Assembly (NCBI GenBank): GCA_025922755.1
Contig: JAICHE010000040.1
Location: 1 to 8,368, forward strand
Direction: 5' to 3'
Source of the DNA: Nitrososphaeraceae archaeon
GTDB lineage: Archaea; Thermoproteota; Nitrososphaeria; Nitrososphaerales; Nitrosopumilaceae
DNA length: 8,368 bases
Shown: piece after piece, positions 1 through 6,265 of the stretch
Numbering within the stretch: the first letter of the stretch is position 1
Layout: each line of letters begins with the position of its first letter
Notes under the pieces: generated by a model
What the model saw: only the letters and a program-made list of their open reading frames with translations
What the model was told of the DNA's origin: nothing
The model's database searches: none
Program-made: the position numbers and the translations under genes

Positions 1-1
1 A

Positions 2-883
2 GATCATGGGTATTTTCTTGGTCCAACTGAAAAACTAGAAAATGCCAAAAAAACTATATCTCCACTTTTGAAATACTGTGACTCTTTGATGCTCACAAGA
101 GGTGTTCAGAGAACTTCAGTTGATGCAAACACTTCTGTTCCCATGGTTTTGCGGGTATCAGGCGGTGCAAGCATAATTGGAGAGGATTTGTCCCAAGAAG
201 AAATCACAGTCACCATGGAAGAAGCAATTCGGCTCAATGCAAGTGCAATTGCAATGTCCATGTTTGTTGGCTCTAAATATGAAAATCAGACTGTTGTAAA
301 TCTTGGAAAACTTGTAAGTGAGGCTAACCGTTATGGTATTCCAGTTTTAGCAGTAACTGCTGTAGGAAAAGAATTAGGAAAAGATGCAAGATATCTTTCA
401 CTTGCATGCAGAATTGCAGCAGAGCAAGGGGCACATGTTGTAAAAACTTACTATTGCGATAATTTCAAAAAGGTCGTAGAGGCCTGTCCTGTACCAATAA
501 TTGTAGCAGGTGGAAAGAAAATTCCAGAACGTGATGCAATGCAGCTGACATACAATGCAATCAAGGCCGGAGCAGTTGGCGTTGATATGGGTCGAAACAT
601 TTGGCAATCTGAAAACCCTGTTCCAATGATTCGAGCAATTCGTTCAATCGTACATCAAAATGCTACAGTAGATCAAGCATTCAAACTATACAAGCAATTA
701 TGTAATGAAAACAAACCTAATCAAAACAAACCAAAAAACCCAAACCAAAACAAATCAAAACAAAACAAGCCTAATCAAAACAAACCAAAAAACCCAAACC
801 AAAACAAATCAAAACAAAACAAGCCTAATCAAAACAAACCAAAAAACCCAAACCAAAACAAACCTCAAGAGAACAAAAAATAA
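2..883 (+). CDS. class I aldolase of the DhnA/LsrF family, 5' partial, with a repetitive C-terminal tail
   Basis: The reading frame is open from the window edge, so the gene begins upstream; the TTG at 68 is internal. The visible part opens with DHGYFLGPT, closely like the start of bacterial LsrF (3-hydroxy-5-phosphonooxypentane-2,4-dione thiolase), and the whole core matches that TIM-barrel family: LMLTRG, VVKTYY with the likely Schiff-base lysine at 443-445, GGKK at 509-520, and a phosphate-binding GVDMGRN stretch near 578-598. The family also includes archaeal class I fructose-bisphosphate aldolases and the ADH synthase of shikimate precursor synthesis. Family membership is secure; the substrate is not, because no lsr genes are seen and AI-2 breakdown is not expected here. 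The catalytic domain should end near YKQL (about 700). The remaining roughly 60 residues are a hydrophilic Asn/Lys/Pro/Gln tail absent from LsrF. The stop abuts the stop of the convergent neighbour. Confidence 0.88.
   Translation, partial: DHGYFLGPTEKLENAKKTISPLLKYCDSLMLTRGVQRTSVDANTSVPMVLRVSGGASIIGEDLSQEEITVTMEEAIRLNASAIAMSMFVGSKYENQTVVNLGKLVSEANRYGIPVLAVTAVGKELGKDARYLSLACRIAAEQGAHVVKTYYCDNFKKVVEACPVPIIVAGGKKIPERDAMQLTYNAIKAGAVGVDMGRNIWQSENPVPMIRAIRSIVHQNATVDQAFKLYKQLCNENKPNQNKPKNPNQNKSKQNKPNQNKPKNPNQNKSKQNKPNQNKPKNPNQNKPQENKK
716..866 (+). repeat. 54-bp tandem repeat, about 2.7 copies, inside the aldolase gene
   Basis: Units begin at 716, 770 and 824, exactly 54 bases apart. The first two copies are almost identical at the DNA level, including silent positions, and the third diverges after about 39 bases. 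Each unit encodes 18 residues, PNQNKPKNPNQNKSKQNK, which itself contains a shorter NQNK-based subrepeat. The plus strand here is almost only A and C, so the minus strand is T-rich with runs of six T. The identity at silent sites points to recent duplication by slippage or unequal recombination. The unit length keeps the reading frame. Confidence 0.95.
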
Positions 884-1288
884 CTATCCTCTTATCTTTG
901 AGAGGTGAATGTGAACTATTTTCCAAGTTGGGTGTTTTACCAAAACAAAGGTTGCCCTTCCATCAATAGACATGTGCTCACCAGTGTAAGCTTTAGTGTC
1001 TACTAACATTCCTTTTTGGTTCAACTCAAAGGCCACAACAGCTGTGTCTCCAAAGATGCTTATCTTTGGGCTTTTTACTTGATAGTCGTAATCTGTTATG
1101 CTAATGAACTTCAATTGTTCTAGCTCCAATGTTGTCTTTAGATCTTTGAGGTCATATGGGGGCAGGTCACTAAAACTTGAAAATTTACTGTCATCTAGAT
1201 GAATTTCGTGCAAATGTGAAAAGTCCTTTGTTTTTCCTGCCTCGAAAAACGTTTCGATTACCTTGATAATTTCTTCATTTTCAGACAA
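884..1288 (-). CDS. small NTF2/SnoaL-like protein
   Basis: This encodes a 134-residue protein with the size and pattern of the NTF2-like (SnoaL/ketosteroid isomerase-like) fold. An N-terminal helix (EEIIKVIETFFEAGKTKDF) is followed by alternating beta strands, ending in the family-typical pair ATFVLVKH and WKIVHIHLSKI. Such proteins form a cone-shaped pocket and serve as small enzymes or binding proteins; nothing here fixes the ligand. The start is TTG at 1288: an in-frame stop lies just upstream at 1295-1297 and the nearby ATGs at 1298 and 1278 are out of frame. A TTTAAA box at 1317-1322 would place the transcript start about 5 bases before this TTG, so the message is probably nearly leaderless. 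The stop codon touches that of the aldolase gene. There is no signal peptide, so a cytoplasmic location is likely. Confidence 0.72.
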   Translation of the reverse strand: MSENEEIIKVIETFFEAGKTKDFSHLHEIHLDDSKFSSFSDLPPYDLKDLKTTLELEQLKFISITDYDYQVKSPKISIFGDTAVVAFELNQKGMLVDTKAYTGEHMSIDGRATFVLVKHPTWKIVHIHLSKIRG

Positions 1289-1293
1289 AACTA

Positions 1294-1309
1294 TTCATCT
1301 TGGGATGAA
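1294..1309. promoter_or_regulatory. palindrome, possible operator of the NTF2-like gene
   Basis: TTCATC-TTGG-GATGAA is a perfect 6-base inverted repeat with a 4-base centre. It lies between the TATA-like box at 1317-1322 and the TTG start at 1288, where a bound dimeric regulator would block initiation. Short palindromes also arise by chance in AT-rich DNA. Confidence 0.35.
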
Positions 1310-1316
1310 GAATCAG

Positions 1317-1322
1317 TTTAAA
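1317..1322 (-). promoter_or_regulatory. TATA-like box of the NTF2-like gene
   Basis: TTTAAA is centred about 31 bases before the TTG start at 1288. With the usual archaeal distance of about 26 bases from the box to the transcript start, the message would begin near 1293. This is inferred from spacing only. Confidence 0.45.
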
Positions 1323-1368
1323 TCTTCTGTAATTTTCAAACCTTTTTCTGATTATTTTTTTGAGAATC

Positions 1369-1376
1369 TTTATTAA
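1369..1376 (+). promoter_or_regulatory. TATA-like box ahead of the ilvB leader region
   Basis: TTTATTAA is the most TATA-like sequence upstream of ilvB. It would set the transcript start near 1399, giving ilvB a leader of about 95 bases that covers the possible leader peptide and both hairpins. A second candidate, TTTATTTT at 1389-1396, would start transcription near 1419, after the leader ATG. A weaker TTTAGT at 1462-1467 is the only box placed for a leaderless ilvB message. Which one is used cannot be told from sequence. Confidence 0.4.
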
Positions 1377-1406
1377 GAATATCTGAGGTTTATTTTTGGA
1401 AATTAA

Positions 1407-1466
1407 ATGAATGAAGAATTAAATCAAAAAACTGGCTTGCTTTTGCTAGTTGATCTTGTGCTTTAG
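1407..1466 (+). CDS. possible Leu/Val-rich leader peptide upstream of ilvB
   Basis: A 19-codon frame begins ATG AAT GAA GAA and ends with the residues GLLLLVDLVL before TAG. Seven of the 19 residues are Leu and two are Val, both products of the pathway encoded just downstream. It lies in a different frame from ilvB and ends 28 bases before the ilvB ATG. The Leu/Val run overlaps one hairpin (1430-1451) and its stop codon falls in the loop of a second inverted repeat (1456-1473). This resembles bacterial ilv/leu attenuation leaders (leuL, ilvL). Against it: T-rich DNA yields Leu codons readily, no clear Shine-Dalgarno sequence precedes the ATG, no U-run follows the second hairpin, and peptide-based attenuation is not established in archaea. 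Confidence 0.3.
   Translation: MNEELNQKTGLLLLVDLVL
1430..1451 (+). other. small hairpin in the ilvB leader
   Basis: AACTGGC at 1430-1436 can pair with GCTAGTT at 1445-1451, seven pairs including one G-U, with an 8-base loop. It covers the Leu/Val codons of the possible leader peptide. The G-U pair makes the structure slightly better in plus-strand RNA. Confidence 0.35.
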
Positions 1467-1473
1467 TGCACAA
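1456..1473. promoter_or_regulatory. 18-base inverted repeat upstream of ilvB, possible operator or RNA hairpin
   Basis: TTGTGC-TTTAGT-GCACAA has perfect 6-base arms and a 6-base centre. It ends 21 bases before the ilvB ATG. The central TTTAGT lies about 30 bases before that ATG, so it could be a weak TATA box covered by a dimeric regulator such as an Lrp-type protein. If transcription starts further upstream, the same sequence would form an RNA hairpin around the stop codon of the possible leader peptide. No U-tract follows, so it is not a standard terminator. Confidence 0.45.
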
Positions 1474-1494
1474 ATTACATATCACATTAAAATT

Positions 1495-3210
1495 ATGGCG
1501 ACTGATTTGGAAAATAAAATGGAAACAATGATTGGTGCTAAAGCACTGATGAAGGCCTTAGAAAAGGAAGGCGTAAAGGAAGTGTTTGGCTTACCGGGTG
1601 GTGCCAATCTACCAATGTATGACGAATTTGCTCGATGTGATATTAGACATATCTTAACTAGACATGAACAATCTGCAGCTCACATGGCCGATGGTTTTGG
1701 CAGAGTGAGCAGAAAACCAGGAGTTTGTTTTGCAACATCTGGACCTGGTGCAACTAATATCTTAACTGGAATTGCAACTGCACAAGCCGACTCTGCTCCA
1801 ATGGTTGCAGTGACAGGACAAGTACCAGTAGCTATGATTGGAAGAGATGCATTCCAGGAAAGTGATATTATTGGAATGGCAAACCCTGTCGTAAAATATG
1901 CATTTCAACCACGCGATGCAAAAGAAATTCCAGAAGTTGTAAGAAAAGGATTCTTTATTGCAGAGACTGGAAGACCAGGACCTGTTCTGATAGACATTCC
2001 AAAAGATGTTCAGCAAAATGAAGCTGAGATGGTATTTCCTGATGAATTCAAAATCCGCGGTTATCATCCATGGACTGATCCTGATATGGTAAATATTGAA
2101 AAAGCAATAACTATGCTCCTTAGTGCAGAAAAACCAGTTATCTTAGCTGGTGGTGGAACAATCATTTCTTCTGCATTTGCAGAATTGCAAGCCTTGGCTG
2201 AATTGCTGATGATTCCAGTTGTAACTACCTTTAAGGGAAAAGGCGCATTTCCAGAAAATCACCCATTGGCTTTGGGTCCTATTGGTATGCATGGACATGC
2301 TGAGGCAAACAAGATTATGACTGAAGCTGATTGCGTTTTGGCAATAGGTACAAGATTCTCCGATCGTTCAGTTGGAACTTTTGAGGAATTTGAAAAGAGA
2401 CTAAAAATCATTCACATGGATGTAGATCCTGCAGAAATTGGAAAGAACCAAACCACGTCTGTAGCAGTAGTTGGTGATGTAAGGGCATCCTTGAGAATTA
2501 TGGTAAAGATGTTAATGCAAAAGGCAGTTAAGCAAACAGAAGAAAACATTTGGATTAAACATGTAAAAGAGACTAAAACGTATTGGCAAGAGAATCTAAA
2601 ACTTCATCCAGGTGAGATGGGGGCTGCAAAGATTTTACGAAAACTTCGAGAATTACTTCCACACCAATCGATTGTAACTACTGAAGTAGGTCAACACCAG
2701 ATGTGGGCCTCATTATTCTTTGATGTAATTCAACCTGGTACCTTCTTTAGCTCTACTGGCCTTGGAACAATGGGATGGGGATTTCCAGCTGCAATTGGAG
2801 CAAAGGTTGCAAAACCTGATGTTGCTGTAGTGGACATTGCAGGTGATGGTAGTTTTGCAATGACTGAAAACTCTTTGGCAACTGCAGTGCTAGAAGACAT
2901 TCCTGTAATTGTATTTGTTCTAAACAACTTTACTTTGGGAATGGTAGCTCAGTGGCAAAGAACATTCTATGATCGAAGAATGATTGGAGTTGATCAAGGA
3001 AAATATTGTCCTGATTATGTTAAATTAGCAGAATCATATGGAGCACAAGGAATACGTGCAGAATCTATGGATGAACTTGACCGTGCAATAAAATCTGCAT
3101 TAAGCAGTGATGTTGCAACAGTAATTGATATTCCTATTGATCCTGAAGAAGATGTACTTCCATTTGTGGCCCCTGGAACTTCACTTGGCGACATGGTGTT
3201 GCCATCATAG
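1495..3210 (+). CDS. ilvB: acetohydroxyacid synthase, large catalytic subunit
   Basis: This ThDP-dependent enzyme joins two pyruvates to acetolactate, or pyruvate and 2-oxobutyrate to acetohydroxybutyrate, the first common step of branched-chain amino acid synthesis. From ATG 1495 it has 571 residues, normal for the family. Visible marks: ThDP-activating glutamate E58 in the RHEQSAAHMADG motif; a central FAD-binding-type domain with FKGKGAFPENHPLALG and GTRFSDRSVG; the GDG motif at 450-452 followed by NN at 477-478, which bind Mg-ThDP; and W487 in GMVAQWQ, which in characterised enzymes favours 2-oxobutyrate and separates AHAS from pyruvate oxidases. The frame stays open back to a TTG at 1450, but that extension (ILCFSAQITYHIKI) is unlike the family and crosses the inverted repeat; ATG 1495 is preferred and ATG 1519 is possible. 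It heads the ilvB-ilvN-leuA cluster. Confidence 0.95.
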   Translation: MATDLENKMETMIGAKALMKALEKEGVKEVFGLPGGANLPMYDEFARCDIRHILTRHEQSAAHMADGFGRVSRKPGVCFATSGPGATNILTGIATAQADSAPMVAVTGQVPVAMIGRDAFQESDIIGMANPVVKYAFQPRDAKEIPEVVRKGFFIAETGRPGPVLIDIPKDVQQNEAEMVFPDEFKIRGYHPWTDPDMVNIEKAITMLLSAEKPVILAGGGTIISSAFAELQALAELLMIPVVTTFKGKGAFPENHPLALGPIGMHGHAEANKIMTEADCVLAIGTRFSDRSVGTFEEFEKRLKIIHMDVDPAEIGKNQTTSVAVVGDVRASLRIMVKMLMQKAVKQTEENIWIKHVKETKTYWQENLKLHPGEMGAAKILRKLRELLPHQSIVTTEVGQHQMWASLFFDVIQPGTFFSSTGLGTMGWGFPAAIGAKVAKPDVAVVDIAGDGSFAMTENSLATAVLEDIPVIVFVLNNFTLGMVAQWQRTFYDRRMIGVDQGKYCPDYVKLAESYGAQGIRAESMDELDRAIKSALSSDVATVIDIPIDPEEDVLPFVAPGTSLGDMVLPS

Positions 3211-3216
3211 AGTGAT
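3210..3216 (+). promoter_or_regulatory. ribosome binding site fixing the ilvN start
   Basis: GAGTGAT matches the archaeal Shine-Dalgarno core GGTGAT with one change and sits 4 bases before ATG 3221. It overlaps the last base of the ilvB stop codon. It favours ATG 3221 over GTG 3212, which lies inside this site. Confidence 0.55.
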
Positions 3217-3220
3217 TGTA

Positions 3221-3703
3221 ATGTGGGCGATTCTTTCTTTACTGGTAGAAAATAAACCAGGGATATTGTTCAAAGTAACTCATCTTTTTAGATCACGAAA
3301 TTTTAACATCGACAGCATTTCTGTAGGAGTAACTGAAAATCCAGAATACTCTAGGATGACTATTACCACCTACGGCGATGAAAAACAAGTCGAGCAAATA
3401 GTAAAGCAACTAGACAAGATGATTGACACAATTGAGGTAAAACACCTTGATGAGCACAAAACCGTCTATCGAGAACTGAGTATTTTTAAGATTAAACTAA
3501 GTAATGCTAATGATAGCATGGAAATCAACAAACTAGCCAATGCATATGGTGGCAAGGTTCATGATGTTAAAAAAGACTCGATTATGGTTGAGCTTACCGC
3601 CACACCTGATCAAATTGCTGCCTTTGAGGAGTTGGCCGCTCCATTTGGAATAATTGATGTGGCACGTACTGGCGTTGCGGCTTTGCAGAGGAGTGGGGCA
3701 TGA
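3221..3703 (+). CDS. ilvN: acetohydroxyacid synthase, small regulatory subunit
   Basis: This is the regulatory partner of IlvB. It activates the catalytic subunit and normally carries feedback inhibition by valine or another branched-chain amino acid at ACT-domain interfaces. From ATG 3221 it has 160 residues, close to E. coli IlvH. The N-terminal ACT domain (about residues 2-76) shows the family pattern LLVENKPGILFKVTHLFRSR, then NFNIDSISVG and the SRMTITTYGD strand. The C-terminal domain (about 80-158) carries VYRELSIFKIK, an AYGGKVHDVKKDSIMVELTAT stretch and a final GIIDVARTGVAALQR. The frame extends upstream into ilvB, but that part has no family similarity. It lies 10 bases after ilvB and overlaps leuA by 4 bases (ATGA), so translation of the three is probably coupled and the subunits are made together. 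Confidence 0.94.
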   Translation: MWAILSLLVENKPGILFKVTHLFRSRNFNIDSISVGVTENPEYSRMTITTYGDEKQVEQIVKQLDKMIDTIEVKHLDEHKTVYRELSIFKIKLSNANDSMEINKLANAYGGKVHDVKKDSIMVELTATPDQIAAFEELAAPFGIIDVARTGVAALQRSGA

Positions 3704-5217
3704 GAATCAGAATATTTGACACGACACTTAGAGACGGGGAGCAAACTCCTGGAATTTCATTGTCCCCAGACCAAAAACTAACCATAGCAAAAAAACTTGA
3801 TGCCCTCGGGGTTGATGCAATTGAAGCTGGATTTCCAGTAATCTCTGAAGGAGAATTCAAAGCAGTCAAGATGATAACAAGTGAAGGACTATCATGTGAT
3901 GTTTGTGGTCTTGCAAGAGCAAACAAAAAAGACATTGATGCAGCAGCTGATGCTGGCTTAAACTACATTCATGCATTTATTGCAACTTCAGACATTCATT
4001 TGAAATACAAACTAAAGTTAACCCGAGACCAAGCCCTTGAAAAGGCAATAGAGGCAGTAGAGTATGGAAAATCACGAGGACTGCAAGTGGAATTTTCAGC
4101 AGAGGATGCTACAAGAACAGACAGAGACTTTTTGAAAAAAGTTTTTGGTGAGGTAGCAAAAGCTGGAGCAGACAGAATTGATATACCTGATACTGTTGGA
4201 TATGCAACTCCAGAATACATTGCTGAAATTACGAAAGATGCAATAGATGCAACTCATCTTCCTGTAAGTCTGCACTGTCACAATGACTTTGGTTTGGCAG
4301 TCGCAAATGCATTGTCTGGAATCAGAGCTGGTGCTCAATGCGCACATGTAACAATTAACGGAATAGGTGAAAGAGCTGGAAATGCATCTCTTGAAGAATT
4401 TGCAATGGCACTTCAGTGTTTGCAGTGGGACCAAAAATATGAGACTGGAATTAAATCTGAATTAATTTATGAAACATCAAGATTCATCTCAAAACTTGTA
4501 GGTGTGCAAGTTCAACCCAACAAGGCAATTGTTGGTGATAATGCATTTGGTCACGAATCTGGAATTCACACTCATGGTGTTTTGAGCAATCCTTTGACAT
4601 ACGAACCTATCAGCCCTGAATTAGTAGGTAGAAAACGATGGCTTCAGGTAGGAAAGCATGCAGGAATTCATGGCATGAATGCAATGCTAGAAGAGTATGG
4701 GATTACCCCAACTGAAGAGCAATCCAAACAAATTCTTGGCCAAGTCAAGGTTCTAGGAGATCTTGGAAAACAAGTAACTGATGTTGAATTGTTATCTATT
4801 GCATCAGAGGTACTAGGAGAAGCTGGGATCAAGAGAATTGTTCATCTTACAGGATTTTCAGTCTCCACTGGAATTGGAACAATGCCTTATGCATTTGTAA
4901 AACTAAACATTGATGGTGAAGATTTCATTGGAACTGATTACGGTGTAGGACCAGTAGATGCTGCACTCAATGCAATTCAAAAGATTACAGGTAAAATCTC
5001 CGAGATTAAAATCAAAGACTATGGATTGGCATCAATCTCTGGTGGGTCTACTGCACTATGTGAAGTAACAGTACGAATTGAAGATGCTGGCAGAAACAAG
5101 GTGTCCGCCAAGGCAATCGGAGAAGACATTGTTACTACCAGTGTGCAGGCAGTAATTGATGGAATTAACAGAATAATGCTCAAAAAGATACTCAAAGAAA
5201 AACTGGCAAAAAACTAA
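3700..5217 (+). CDS. leuA: 2-isopropylmalate synthase
   Basis: LeuA condenses acetyl-CoA with 2-oxoisovalerate, the committed step of leucine synthesis. The 505-residue protein has the full DRE-TIM barrel, linker and C-terminal regulatory domain. Visible sites: FDTTLRDGEQ at 6-15 with R11 and D12; metal ligands D12, H192 and H194 (HCHND) and N228 (GERAGN); and the FGHESGIHTHG motif around H285-H290 of the second subdomain. The C-terminal part (about 385-500), with YGVGPVDAALNAI and the GLASISGGSTALCEV stretch, is the LeuA dimer domain that binds leucine in feedback inhibition. Related citramalate and homocitrate synthases share these motifs. EAGFPV, AFIATSDIHLKYKL and the ilv/leuB neighbours favour LeuA, with CimA the main alternative. 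Its ATG overlaps the ilvN stop, and GGAG at 3690-3693 lies 6 bases ahead. Confidence 0.9.
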   Translation: MRIRIFDTTLRDGEQTPGISLSPDQKLTIAKKLDALGVDAIEAGFPVISEGEFKAVKMITSEGLSCDVCGLARANKKDIDAAADAGLNYIHAFIATSDIHLKYKLKLTRDQALEKAIEAVEYGKSRGLQVEFSAEDATRTDRDFLKKVFGEVAKAGADRIDIPDTVGYATPEYIAEITKDAIDATHLPVSLHCHNDFGLAVANALSGIRAGAQCAHVTINGIGERAGNASLEEFAMALQCLQWDQKYETGIKSELIYETSRFISKLVGVQVQPNKAIVGDNAFGHESGIHTHGVLSNPLTYEPISPELVGRKRWLQVGKHAGIHGMNAMLEEYGITPTEEQSKQILGQVKVLGDLGKQVTDVELLSIASEVLGEAGIKRIVHLTGFSVSTGIGTMPYAFVKLNIDGEDFIGTDYGVGPVDAALNAIQKITGKISEIKIKDYGLASISGGSTALCEVTVRIEDAGRNKVSAKAIGEDIVTTSVQAVIDGINRIMLKKILKEKLAKN

Positions 5218-5220
5218 TCA

Positions 5221-5226
5221 TTTAAA
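5221..5226 (+). promoter_or_regulatory. TATA-like box in the leuA-leuB gap
   Basis: TTTAAA is centred about 27 bases before the leuB ATG at 5251, the spacing expected if transcription starts on or next to the A of the ATG. No Shine-Dalgarno-like sequence precedes leuB, in contrast to ilvN and leuA. Together these suggest that leuB can be made from its own leaderless message. Confidence 0.55.
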
Positions 5227-5250
5227 ATTCCCTTCAATGCAAAAACCATC

Positions 5251-6264
5251 ATGTACAAAATCTCGCTAATTACTGGAGATGGAATTGGTCCAGAACTATC
5301 AGAGTCTGCAATTTCTGTTCTAAATACAATTAATGATAAAACTGATGTAAAATTTGAAATCACAAAATTACTTGCAGGCGATATTGCTTTGAAAGAAAAA
5401 GGCAAAGCCCTACCTGATGAAACACTAGCGGCCATCAAAAACTCTGATGTCTGTCTCAAGGCACCAGTTGGAGAAAGTGCAGCAGATGTAATTGTGGTTC
5501 TAAGACGAATGCTTGACCTTTATGCAAACATTAGACCTGCAAAATCCTACCCCCATATGCCGGCACTACGTGATGATATTGACATGGTCATTGTAAGAGA
5601 AAACACCGAAGACCTTTACACTGGCAAGGAATTCAGCCTTGGAAATGCCTCAGTTGCCCTTCGTATAATTTCTGAGAATGCTTCCAAAAGAATCGCAAAA
5701 TATGCCTTTGAGATTGCAAAACAACGAGACGGGATGAGAAAAGTTACATGTGTTCACAAATCAAACGTAATGAGAATAACCGATGGAATGTTTGCAAAGG
5801 CATGTGCTGATGTTGCAAAGGACTATCCGGACATTACCTTTGAGCAAATGTATGTTGATGCATGTGCAATGAACCTAATACGACAACCTCATCAGTTTGA
5901 TGTTGTGGTTACTACCAATCTGTTTGGCGATATTTTGTCTGATGAATCCTCTCAGGTAGTTGGTGGGCTTGGAATGGCACCAGCTGCTAACATTGGTGAT
6001 AAGTTTGCCTTGTTTGAGCCAGTACATGGTGCTGCATTTGATATTGCAGGGCAAAACATTGCAAATCCATCGTCATTTTTGCTTTCAATTAAGATGATGT
6101 TTGACTGGTTAGCTGCAAAACACAATGATTCAAAATGCACTGAGATTGGTCAAAAGCTAGAGTCTATTATTTTTGGACTGGTAAAAGACGGAATAAAGAC
6201 AAAGGACATTGGCGGGGATAAAACTACTGCAGAATTTACTGCCGAAATAACAAACAGATTCTAG
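5251..6264 (+). CDS. leuB: 3-isopropylmalate dehydrogenase
   Basis: LeuB oxidises and decarboxylates 3-isopropylmalate to the 2-oxo acid precursor of leucine, using NAD. The 337-residue protein belongs to the isocitrate/isopropylmalate dehydrogenase family and reads like the short archaeal LeuB of Sulfolobus. Substrate-binding arginines are R85 and R95 (LRRMLDLYANIRP) and R116 (VRENTEDLY); catalytic Y123 and K170 are present; metal-binding aspartates are D203, D227 and D231 (GDILSDE). The nucleotide site has EPVHGAAFDIAG, whose aspartate fits NAD rather than NADP preference. Homoisocitrate or isocitrate dehydrogenase activity cannot be excluded from motifs alone, but a position directly after leuA supports leucine synthesis. 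The start at ATG 5251 is fixed by ISLITGDGIGPE at the N-terminus. The gap to leuA is 33 bases and carries its own TATA-like box. The leuCD isomerase that links LeuA and LeuB is not in this window. Confidence 0.92.
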   Translation: MYKISLITGDGIGPELSESAISVLNTINDKTDVKFEITKLLAGDIALKEKGKALPDETLAAIKNSDVCLKAPVGESAADVIVVLRRMLDLYANIRPAKSYPHMPALRDDIDMVIVRENTEDLYTGKEFSLGNASVALRIISENASKRIAKYAFEIAKQRDGMRKVTCVHKSNVMRITDGMFAKACADVAKDYPDITFEQMYVDACAMNLIRQPHQFDVVVTTNLFGDILSDESSQVVGGLGMAPAANIGDKFALFEPVHGAAFDIAGQNIANPSSFLLSIKMMFDWLAAKHNDSKCTEIGQKLESIIFGLVKDGIKTKDIGGDKTTAEFTAEITNRF

Positions 6265-6265
6265 A

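Noticed and set aside
741..866. Possible G-quadruplex on the minus strand of the repeat
   Set aside because: The G-runs are mostly of two bases and separated by uneven loops, so a stable quadruplex is not supported.
705..908. Plus-strand frame of 67 codons overlapping the aldolase tail
   Set aside because: It is the 54-bp repeat read in another frame (Lys/Thr/Asn/Gln repeats) and has no independent signal.
1305..1376. 23-codon plus-strand frame from ATG 1305
   Set aside because: AT-driven Phe-rich composition, overlaps the palindrome and TATA box of the divergent gene, and has no promoter or ribosome site.
1450..1494. N-terminal extension of ilvB from TTG 1450
   Set aside because: The added 15 residues have no family similarity and would be encoded by the inverted repeat; ATG 1495 gives the usual length.
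1762..2067. Minus-strand frame of 101 codons inside ilvB
   Set aside because: Antisense shadow of a strongly coding gene; its composition is Cys/Asn/Phe-rich, without domains.
4096..4434. Minus-strand frame of 112 codons inside leuA
   Set aside because: Antisense shadow covering the HCHND and GERAGN motifs of LeuA; Cys/Ser-rich artefact.
5214..5459. Minus-strand frame of 81 codons over the leuA-leuB gap and the start of leuB
   Set aside because: Mostly antisense to the conserved leuB N-terminus, with no promoter or recognisable domain.
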